Part shown: positions 1 to 4,946 of the stretch, in pieces
Numbering within the stretch: the first letter of the stretch is position 1
Layout of the letters: every line of letters starts with the position of its first letter
NCBI GenBank assembly: GCA_003565575.1
Contig: PXBV01000194.1
Location: 1 to 5,470 of the forward strand
DNA from: Psychroflexus sp.
GTDB lineage: Bacteria; Bacteroidota; Bacteroidia; Flavobacteriales; Flavobacteriaceae
Direction: 5' to 3'
Length of the DNA: 5,470 bases
The notes under the pieces: generated by a model
Told to the model about the DNA's origin: nothing
What the model saw: only the letters and a program-made list of their open reading frames with translations
Database searches by the model: none
Made by a program: the position numbers and the translations under genes

Positions 1-686
1 CGTTCATGTTGGACTCTTAGCATATTGGCAATGTCACACCATTCCAATGCTGCCTTCAGATTAGACTCAACTTTAACTCCAAGGCTTTCAATATGCTTGG
101 GCATAAGTGAATTGGGCCCACATACTTTAACTTGAGCTCCAAGCTTGACAAGAGTAAAAATATTACTTAAAGCCACTCTTGAGTGCAAAATATCGCCTAC
201 AATGACAACTTTTTTCCCATCAACATCACCAAATTTTTCTTTTATGGAATAGGCGTCTAACAGTGCTTGTGTAGGGTGCTCATGAGCTCCGTCTCCTGCA
301 TTTATAATGCTTGCGTTAACATGCTTAGATAAAAAAACACCTGCACCAGGATTGGGGTGTCTCATCACTACTGCATCTACTTTCATAGCCAAAATATTGT
401 TGACAGTATCAACAAGCGTTTCCCCTTTATTAACAGATGAAGACGACGCAGAAAAATTAATAATATCAGCACTAAGACGTTTCTCTGCAAGTTCAAAAGA
501 CAACCTTGTTCTTGTGCTGTTTTCAAAAAAAAGATTAGCAATGGTAAAATCTCTTAAGCTTGGTACTTTTTTAATAGGTCGATTAATGACTTCTTTAAAC
601 TGATCTGCAGTTTCAAAAATAAGATGTATGTCTGCTGTTGTGAGGTATTTTATTCCTAATAAGTTTGAAACGCTTAGTTCTTTCAT
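1..686 (-). CDS. pyrB: Aspartate carbamoyltransferase catalytic chain, C-terminus cut by window edge
   Basis: PyrB joins carbamoyl phosphate to aspartate, the committed step of pyrimidine synthesis in the cytoplasm. The ATG is at 684-686 and 228 codons are visible; the family is usually about 305-310 residues, so roughly the last 80 lie beyond the left edge. Visible family motifs are the carbamoyl-phosphate loop STRTR (residues 57-61), the SxxxKGETLxDT loop donated to the neighbouring subunit (S83, K87), RHPNPGA (109-115), AGDGAHEHPTQALLD (130-144, with H137 and Q140), GDILHSRVA (164-172) and RVQHE at the cut end (224-228). These match the family's substrate-binding residues, so the enzyme looks intact as far as it can be read. 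It follows pyrR by 9 bp and is probably co-transcribed and translationally coupled to it. Whether a regulatory chain (pyrI) follows is not visible. Confidence 0.97.
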   Translation of the reverse strand, partial: MKELSVSNLLGIKYLTTADIHLIFETADQFKEVINRPIKKVPSLRDFTIANLFFENSTRTRLSFELAEKRLSADIINFSASSSSVNKGETLVDTVNNILAMKVDAVVMRHPNPGAGVFLSKHVNASIINAGDGAHEHPTQALLDAYSIKEKFGDVDGKKVVIVGDILHSRVALSNIFTLVKLGAQVKVCGPNSLMPKHIESLGVKVESNLKAALEWCDIANMLRVQHE

Positions 687-693
687 AAGTTAT

Positions 694-697
694 TCCT
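694..697 (-). promoter_or_regulatory. Shine-Dalgarno-like AGGA of pyrB overlapping the pyrR stop
   Basis: On the minus strand AGGA lies 7 nt upstream of the pyrB ATG and overlaps the pyrR TAG stop (696-698). It is the only clear Shine-Dalgarno-like match in front of a gene in this window; Bacteroidota usually start translation without one. Its position at the end of pyrR suggests that translation of pyrB is coupled to that of pyrR. The overlap is seen directly; the function is inferred. Confidence 0.4.
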
Positions 698-1235
698 AGT
701 TATTCAATAAATAAATTGCATCTTCACCATCAATTTCTTTCCAACATACTTTAACATGTTCATTATTAATAGCATCTACTTTTCTGCCATTATAATCTGG
801 CTGGATAGGTAAATGCCTGCTGAAACGTCTATCAATCAATGTAAGTAATTCTATTTTTGAGGGTCTTCCAAAAGACTGAAGTGCTGTAAGAGCAGACCTT
901 ATGCTTCTGCCAGTAAATAAAACATCATCAACTAAAATTACGTTCTTATTTTCTACTATAAAATCAATCTGAGTTTGGTTAGCCTTTAGTACTTTATCTC
1001 CACGTCTAAAATCATCTCTGTAAAACGTGATGTCCAACTTTCCATAAGACAATGCGTGTAAATTATAATCTGATTTTAAAATACTATAAAGTCTCGTGGC
1101 TAAGTAGCTCCCTCTAGGCTGTATACCTATTAGTACAGAATGCTCAAACGTCTTATGATTTTCAACAAGTTGACACGCTAAACGCTGAAGAATAATATTG
1201 ATTTCTTGGGCACTAAGTAGCAATTTTTGGCTCAT
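696..1235 (-). CDS. pyrR: PyrR, pyrimidine operon regulator / uracil phosphoribosyltransferase
   Basis: PyrR family proteins bind UMP and pyr mRNA in Bacillus and also convert uracil plus PRPP to UMP. The ATG at 1233-1235 gives 179 residues, the normal family length. An in-frame TTG three codons upstream (1242-1244) is possible but would only add MFK. Visible motifs are IGIQPRGSYLATRL (36-49), LDITFYRDDFRR (67-78), the PRPP-binding loop VILVDDVLFTGRS (99-111, with the acidic pair D103-D104), LPIQPDYNGRKV (142-153) and a C-terminal EIDGEDAIYL. The fold and active site look complete. It is the first gene of an operon with pyrB, 9 bp downstream. The space upstream is too short for a Bacillus-style attenuator, so uracil phosphoribosyltransferase activity, or regulation at the level of translation, is as likely as antitermination control. 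Confidence 0.95.
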   Translation of the reverse strand: MSQKLLLSAQEINIILQRLACQLVENHKTFEHSVLIGIQPRGSYLATRLYSILKSDYNLHALSYGKLDITFYRDDFRRGDKVLKANQTQIDFIVENKNVILVDDVLFTGRSIRSALTALQSFGRPSKIELLTLIDRRFSRHLPIQPDYNGRKVDAINNEHVKVCWKEIDGEDAIYLLNN

Positions 1236-1256
1236 CTTAAACAATCATTAGCTTTA

Positions 1257-1288
1257 CAAAAGTAATTAAAATAAGCTGTAATGTTAAA
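1257..1288 (-). promoter_or_regulatory. Candidate pyrR-pyrB promoter (Bacteroidota type)
   Basis: Reading the minus strand, TACTTTTG at 1264-1257 is an exact match to the Bacteroidota -7 consensus TANNTTTG. A weak TTTA in place of TTTG lies at 1288-1285, 20 bp upstream. If used, transcription would start near 1250, leaving only about 15 nt before the pyrR ATG. The rest of the 1236-1372 intergenic region shows no further hairpin or site that I could support. Confidence 0.4.
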
Positions 1289-1372
1289 GAGTAGTTTCAC
1301 TTTCTCAATTTAAAATATAATTTTTCTAAATTTCGTAATTTTAACTAAAGGGTTTAATTAATTTCTTAAGTA

Positions 1373-2605
1373 TTGAAAGGTATTCTAAAACACATAGGAC
1401 CAGGCTTTCTCTTAGCAGGTGCAGCCATTGGCGTATCGCATTTGGTACAAGCAACAAGAGCAGGCGCTGATTATGGCCCCATCCTAATCATAGCCATTCT
1501 CCTAGCATGCCTCACCAAGTACCCTTTTATTGAATTTGGCTCTAGATATGCAGCAGAAACAGGAAAAAATTTAATAGAAGGCTATAGAGCTCTAGGAAAT
1601 AAATATGTCTACATATTTACGTTTATTACAATTGCCACCATGTTTATTATACAAGCGGCAGTCACTATTGTTTCTGCTGGATTGGCGGAGTATTTATTCA
1701 ATTTTGGCTGGTCTAATTTTGCCTGGAGTTCAGTTTTACTTCTCCTCTGCATCTTCATTTTGCGGTTAGGAAAATACAATAAGTTGGACTTACTCATGAA
1801 GATTGTCATCAGTTTATTGACAGTTTCAACTTTATTCTCTGTTGTCATAGCAGGTTATCAAACCGATTTCACTACACTAGATTTCAACACATCCTCAAGC
1901 TTATGGACTTTGAGTGGGATAGGATTTGTCATTGCATTAATGGGCTGGATGCCAATTCCTTTAGATGCCTCAGTATGGCACTCCATATGGAGGCAAGAAA
2001 AAACAGCAAGTACCCAAACAAAAGCAAATCCAAAACAGGCGCTTTTTGATTTTAATTTAGGTTACTTTTCTGCCACATTGCTCGGGGTCTTATTTTTTGC
2101 CATGGGACTTTTAATTATGAATAGTAGTAATACTTCATTTGCTTCTAGCAGTGTAGAGTTTTCAAAACAACTCATAGAATTATATACACAAACCCTTGGA
2201 GATTGGAGTAGAATTTTAATTGCCTTTATTGCTTTTGTAACCATGTTTAGCACTACCTTAACCGTGACCGACGCTTTTCCTAGGGTGATTTCAAAACTTA
2301 TTCAACGTCAAAGGCATAATGAAAGCAAGACCTATAATAGATTCATTTTGATTATACCTTCAGTAGCGCTGGCCATACTTTATTTCTTAAAAAGTTCATT
2401 TACGGTATTAGTTGATTTTGCAGCTGGACTATCCTTTCTGGCCTCACCGGTTTTAGGATGGTTTAATTTAAAACTAATGACTTTAAAATCAAATCCTATA
2501 CAGATGAGTGCTAGATATTTGATTTTTTCTAAAGTCTGTTTGTTTTTTTTAGTTTGTTTCGGTATTGGATATATAGTATATGAAGTCGTACTAAGAATAC
2601 TTTAG
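1373..2605 (+). CDS. Nramp-family transporter with non-canonical metal site
   Basis: This is a polytopic inner-membrane protein of 410 residues with about 11 hydrophobic segments, the usual size of bacterial Nramp (MntH-like) proton-coupled metal transporters. The first helix reads GPGFLLAGAAIG then VSHLVQATRAGADYG (residues 9-35), matching the Nramp TM1 pattern except that the metal-binding DPGN is replaced by GVSH (20-23). In TM6 the usual MPHN is replaced by MPIP within MGWMPIPLDASVWHS (190-204). Both unwound substrate-binding stretches are therefore changed while the scaffold is kept, so the substrate should not be assumed to be Mn2+ or Fe2+. I recall similar sequences annotated simply as Nramp family in other Bacteroidota. 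The start is TTG (1373-1375), because an in-frame TAA sits at 1367-1369 and the conserved N-terminus leaves no later start. It stands alone, divergent from pyrR; no clear promoter or ribosome-binding site was found. Confidence 0.85.
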   Translation: MKGILKHIGPGFLLAGAAIGVSHLVQATRAGADYGPILIIAILLACLTKYPFIEFGSRYAAETGKNLIEGYRALGNKYVYIFTFITIATMFIIQAAVTIVSAGLAEYLFNFGWSNFAWSSVLLLLCIFILRLGKYNKLDLLMKIVISLLTVSTLFSVVIAGYQTDFTTLDFNTSSSLWTLSGIGFVIALMGWMPIPLDASVWHSIWRQEKTASTQTKANPKQALFDFNLGYFSATLLGVLFFAMGLLIMNSSNTSFASSSVEFSKQLIELYTQTLGDWSRILIAFIAFVTMFSTTLTVTDAFPRVISKLIQRQRHNESKTYNRFILIIPSVALAILYFLKSSFTVLVDFAAGLSFLASPVLGWFNLKLMTLKSNPIQMSARYLIFSKVCLFFLVCFGIGYIVYEVVLRIL

Positions 2606-2670
2606 ACTCGTGGGCTGAGTAGTTAAAGACTAGTTTTCAATTTCTAAATTCATTCAATTCTTAATTAGGA

Positions 2671-2696
2671 CTTAAATTTATTATAAGAAATTTAAG
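2671..2696. repeat. Perfect AT-rich inverted repeat downstream of the Nramp gene
   Basis: CTTAAATTT at 2671-2679 and AAATTTAAG at 2688-2696 are exact reverse complements around an 8-nt loop. It lies 65 bp beyond the Nramp stop and could act as a weak transcription end or a protein-binding site. No T-tract follows, and with only two G-C pairs the RNA stem would be weak, so a classic terminator is unlikely. The rest of 2606-2670 shows nothing supportable. Confidence 0.35.
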
Positions 2697-2818
2697 AATG
2701 GTATAACCAAATTCATAAATTACAACTAAATGAAATTTTTGAATACAATAGAATAGGTAATTTTGATGTTATTATAAAAAATTTTGATTATGATAGAATC
2801 TGTGAATTTTATGAATGA
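2696..2818 (+). other. Start-less 40-codon open stretch, possible gene remnant
   Basis: In the frame of position 2696 there are 40 codons with no stop until TGA at 2816-2818. They include the protein-like run NEIFEYNRIGNFDVIIKNFD (residues 12-31) and end in DRICEFYE. No ATG, GTG or TTG occurs in it, and stops lie just upstream (2684 and 2693). It ends overlapping the first codons of the orphan gene in another frame. It could be the decayed 5' part of that gene or of an unrelated one, or a chance stretch in AT-rich DNA. A promoter-like sequence inside it argues for chance. Confidence 0.2.
2738..2765 (+). promoter_or_regulatory. Candidate promoter of the small orphan gene
   Basis: TTTG at 2738-2741 and TAATTTTG at 2758-2765 match the -33 (TTTG) and -7 (TANNTTTG) elements of Bacteroidota promoters. 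The 16-bp spacing is slightly shorter than usual. Transcription would begin near 2772, just ahead of the ATG at 2790. Such AT-rich motifs also arise by chance. Confidence 0.3.
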
Positions 2819-3095
2819 TGCAGCCAATTTTACAAGCGCAGGAACCTCGCAGCTTTTTGTTAATACCGAAGAAGGCTTAGAGAAGGTGGAAGTTGAAAAT
2901 ATCACTGTTATGGAATCTGATTTTGAACATTCAGATATGGGTAGATTGTACACTGAGTTCCCAGAACAGTTCAATAAAATTCAAAAAATTTATTTTAGAA
3001 ATCAAAATTATTACGTTTGTCATTTTTTAAAAGACGATGAAGTACAAATTTTAAAATTTGATGAATTTGGCAACCATTTACAAGATAACCCATGA
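2790..3095 (+). CDS. Small acidic orphan protein, function unknown
   Basis: I do not recognise this gene. From the ATG at 2790 it encodes 101 residues; a second ATG at 2811 would give 94 and a TTG at 2784 would give 103, and no ribosome-binding site decides between them. There is no signal peptide or membrane segment, so it is probably cytoplasmic. It is strongly acidic, with about 19 Asp/Glu against 7 Lys/Arg. The C-terminal half, from EFPEQFNKIQKIYF through YYVCHF to EVQILKFDEFGNHL, alternates polar and hydrophobic residues. Its FP...YYV...FDxxGN layout faintly resembles PepSY-like beta domains; this is a guess by eye. Codon content and composition look genuinely coding, unlike the opposite strand. 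It is a single-gene unit that converges on ytxJ. Confidence 0.6.
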   Translation: MIESVNFMNDAANFTSAGTSQLFVNTEEGLEKVEVENITVMESDFEHSDMGRLYTEFPEQFNKIQKIYFRNQNYYVCHFLKDDEVQILKFDEFGNHLQDNP

Positions 3096-3125
3096 ACTGC
3101 ATTTTCGTGTATCTACAATAATGAC

Positions 3126-3143
3126 TTTTAGCTAAAAAAAAAA
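3126..3143. terminator. Possible weak terminator between convergent orphan gene and ytxJ
   Basis: A run of ten A (3134-3143) lies immediately after the ytxJ stop and reads as T10 on the ytxJ transcript. It overlaps the loopless palindrome TTTTAGCTAAAA (3126-3137). The U-tract would suit termination of ytxJ, but I see no strong GC stem in front of it, so the call is weak. Confidence 0.25.
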
Positions 3144-3554
3144 TCACATCTCGAGTAAAAATTGCTTTATTTTGTCAACTTTTATAGCTGAATGTGAGGC
3201 ATGATGTATAACTTCTCTATTTTTAAGAACCAGTATTTGTGGGGATTGATGTAAGACTTTGAAGCGTTTAGAAACTTCATTAGACACATCACGATGGGCT
3301 TTTAAATCTAAATAAAACATATCGATGTGCTGATTATCAAAATCGATTTGAGTTTTAAAATTATGCCATACCATGTGGCTTATTCCACAAGTTACCGAGT
3401 GTTTAAAAATAACAACCAATTTGTCTTCTGAAATCTTTTCTAAAGCATCCAGTTGAGATACGTCTTCTAAAGTGAACCACTGAAAAGCATTAACCTTATC
3501 TTCACCATTATTTTCTAAAGCTTTAGGCTTAAAAATGTTCTGAAATAATCCCAT
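3144..3554 (-). CDS. ytxJ: YtxJ/BrxC-type monothiol bacilliredoxin
   Basis: This thioredoxin-fold protein belongs to the bacillithiol-system YtxJ (DUF2847) family, which removes bacillithiol from mixed disulfides on cytoplasmic proteins. It has 136 residues; Bacillus members are about 108, and the difference is an N-terminal extension starting MGLFQNIFKPK. The active-site stretch is FKHSVTCGIS (50-59), with a single cysteine C56 in a TCGIS motif where Bacillus BrxC has TCPIS. Other family marks are the HQSPQILVLKN strand with the likely cis-proline P105, and HHASHSAI (117-124). The ATG at 3552-3554 fits the conserved N-terminus. It is divergent from cysH across 110 bp, giving a thiol/sulfur pair. 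No clear promoter was found; the inverted repeat at 3606-3635 lies within reach. The family is confident; the actual thiol partner in this organism is inferred. Confidence 0.9.
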   Translation of the reverse strand: MGLFQNIFKPKALENNGEDKVNAFQWFTLEDVSQLDALEKISEDKLVVIFKHSVTCGISHMVWHNFKTQIDFDNQHIDMFYLDLKAHRDVSNEVSKRFKVLHQSPQILVLKNREVIHHASHSAIKVDKIKQFLLEM

Positions 3555-3605
3555 AAATGCTATATTTTAGTGTAAAGTTTTTTATAAATCATAGAAACTG
3601 TTTTT

Positions 3606-3635
3606 TAAGGAAGTAAAAATTTTTTCACTTCCTTA
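3606..3635. promoter_or_regulatory. Candidate operator: perfect inverted repeat between ytxJ and cysH
   Basis: TAAGGAAGT (3606-3614) and ACTTCCTTA (3627-3635) are exact reverse complements. After one A/C mismatch the arms continue as AAAA/TTTT, giving almost a 14-bp stem. The half-sites are 21 bp apart, about two helical turns, as expected for a dimeric regulator binding one face. It ends at the likely cysH -7 box, so a bound protein would affect that promoter and could also reach ytxJ. No T-tract follows in the cysH direction, so it is not a terminator for cysH. Confidence 0.5.
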
Positions 3636-3641
3636 TATTCG
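3634..3641 (+). promoter_or_regulatory. Probable -7 box of cysH
   Basis: TATATTCG differs from the Bacteroidota -7 consensus TANNTTTG at one base and lies 23 bp before the cysH ATG. No good TTTG -33 element is found at the expected distance; that region is occupied by the inverted repeat. The combination hints at a promoter that depends on a regulator. Confidence 0.35.
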
Positions 3642-3664
3642 CAAAGTTAAAATTTAATTCAATA

Positions 3665-4354
3665 ATGAGTTCGATTACGGAAAAGAGAATCATTTCTAAA
3701 AGGGAAATTGAAAGCCTTAATAAAAAATACAAGTTACTAAGCGCAAAAGATAGGATCCATTCTTTGTATAAAGATTTTAGTGTTTCTGAGGTTATGGTTA
3801 CGAGCTCTTTTGCAGCAACATCTGCCTTTTTATTGAAGCTTTTTTCTGAAGTAAACCCTGAACAATTGATACATTTTATAGATACGGGTTATCACTTTGA
3901 TGAAACCTTACGCTATAAAAAACAGTTGACAAACACTTACAATCTAAATGTAAAATCTGTAAGCGCTTTAAAGCATGAACATGAATTTACTACTCAAGAT
4001 AAAACTTGGACTAAAAACCCTGATTTTTGTTGCTCAATTAATAAAGTAAAGCCTTTAGAAGTTATAAAAGAAAAATATACAGTTTGGGTTTCTGGCCTGA
4101 TGGAATGGCAAAGTGACCACAGAAAGACCTTAGATATTTTTGAACAACGCGGTGAAATTTTAAAATTTTATCCGCTTTTGGATGTGAGTAAAAAAGAACG
4201 AGACGCCTACATTGCAAAACACAACTTACCCTTCCACCCCCTAGTAGCTAAAGGCTATCACTCTATTGGTTGCAAACACTGCACAGTTCCAGGAAAAGAC
4301 AGAAGTGGAAGATGGAATAACAATCCCAAAACAGAATGTGGATTACATTTATAA
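3665..4354 (+). CDS. cysH: Assimilatory adenylyl-sulfate (APS) reductase, iron-sulfur type
   Basis: CysH reduces activated sulfate (APS or PAPS) to sulfite with electrons from thioredoxin or a similar thiol donor, in assimilatory sulfur metabolism. The protein is 229 residues, normal for the family, starting at the ATG at 3665. Motifs in order are the nucleotide-binding loop TSSFAATSAFLL (46-57), DTGYHFDET (73-81), CCSINKVKPLE (C122, C123), GLMEWQSDHR (144-153), GCKHCTVPGKD (C203, C206) and the C-terminal ECGLHL with catalytic C225. The CC plus CxxC pair ligates a [4Fe-4S] cluster. It marks the APS-using type (EC 1.8.4.10) and is absent from E. coli PAPS reductase. The loop has Ala where many relatives have Gly (SSFG). 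No other sulfate-assimilation gene follows here; the next genes point the other way. Divergent ytxJ is a possible redox associate. Confidence 0.95.
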   Translation: MSSITEKRIISKREIESLNKKYKLLSAKDRIHSLYKDFSVSEVMVTSSFAATSAFLLKLFSEVNPEQLIHFIDTGYHFDETLRYKKQLTNTYNLNVKSVSALKHEHEFTTQDKTWTKNPDFCCSINKVKPLEVIKEKYTVWVSGLMEWQSDHRKTLDIFEQRGEILKFYPLLDVSKKERDAYIAKHNLPFHPLVAKGYHSIGCKHCTVPGKDRSGRWNNNPKTECGLHL

Positions 4355-4361
4355 ACTAATT

Positions 4362-4387
4362 TCATCTGATACAAATTGTTTGGATGA
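4362..4387. terminator. Possible bidirectional hairpin between cysH and the T9SS gene
   Basis: TCATC (4362-4366) pairs with GATGA (4383-4387). Two wobble pairs, one A-T pair, a one-base bulge and the inner arms ACAA/TTGT follow, giving an imperfect stem of about 12 pairs. It lies 8 bp past the cysH stop, in the gap between convergent genes, where a shared terminator is expected. There is no T-tract on either side, so confidence is modest. Confidence 0.35.
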
Positions 4388-4414
4388 GATAGTTACATAA
4401 AGTTATATTGAAAA

Positions 4415-4936
4415 TTACTTTTTGATAAACTTTTGAGTGCTAATGGATTTATGATGGTGAATCACACACAAATAGACGCCATTGGGCAATTGACTTACCG
4501 GAATAGAATACTCATCCGTATGGCTTAAATTTTTTGTGTGATTAGAGATGAGTTTTCCATTCAAATCAAAGATTTGAATTAAATCTACATCTGGTGAAGC
4601 CGAAGCTTCAAAACGAATAGTCAACACTTTTGAAGCTGGATTAGGATACAAAATTAGCTGGTTTGTATAGACATCGAAATCATCTACTTGAGATAGAACT
4701 TCCTCAAAACTCATGGTTTGAATTGCTGCGATATCATATTCACTTACTGTTGAATCATTTTTTAAGTGGATAGACGCTTTATCATTTTCAAAAGTGATTT
4801 TTTGAATTTCAGAGACTGGATAAAATGCTTCTTCTTCATTACTAATGATTTGCAGAGATTGGGAATAGCCAACTTTTAGTAAAGTTAACACCAAAACAAC
4901 TGTAATACTTATTTGCTTATTTAAAAGAATCTTCAT
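4415..4936 (-). CDS. Small secreted protein with T9SS type A sorting domain
   Basis: The 173-residue precursor begins with a typical Sec signal peptide (about residues 1-25: lysines, a hydrophobic core ITVVLVLTLL, then VGYSQS). The middle (about 39-78) holds two related beta-type units, VSEIQKITFENDKASIHL and SEYDIAAIQTMSFE, a layout often seen in small Bacteroidota surface proteins. A Por-type C-terminal sorting domain fills residues 95-173: ILYPNPASKVLTIRFE, IQIFDLNGKLI, VSQLPNGVYLCVI and a final KFIKK. Such domains guide passage through the type IX secretion system and attachment to the cell surface, or release. No catalytic domain is seen. It follows the DUF1566 gene by 10 bp on the same strand and is probably the second gene of that operon. 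The exact function is unknown. Confidence 0.88.
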   Translation of the reverse strand: MKILLNKQISITVVLVLTLLKVGYSQSLQIISNEEEAFYPVSEIQKITFENDKASIHLKNDSTVSEYDIAAIQTMSFEEVLSQVDDFDVYTNQLILYPNPASKVLTIRFEASASPDVDLIQIFDLNGKLISNHTKNLSHTDEYSIPVSQLPNGVYLCVIHHHKSISTQKFIKK

Positions 4937-4946
4937 AACGTTTGAT

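Noticed and set aside
307..603. 98-codon plus-strand open frame
   Set aside because: It lies entirely antisense inside pyrB, whose minus-strand reading has all family motifs.
1327..1334. TAAATTTC as a -7 box for the Nramp gene
   Set aside because: It misses the key final G of TANNTTTG and has no convincing TTTG at the right distance upstream.
1609..1848. 79-codon minus-strand open frame
   Set aside because: Antisense shadow of the Nramp gene with no recognisable features.
2062..2253. 63-codon minus-strand open frame
   Set aside because: Antisense shadow of the Nramp gene; low-complexity composition.
2702..2818. Apparent similarity of NQIHKL in the upstream stretch to NKIQKI in the orphan protein, suggesting an internal duplication
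   Set aside because: Only about six residues resemble each other, in AT-rich codons, and the alignment does not extend.
2726..2974. 82-codon minus-strand open frame opposite the orphan gene
   Set aside because: Its Ser/Ile/Lys-rich composition looks like the reverse of AT-rich coding DNA. The plus-strand frame has the more natural protein composition and a better start context.
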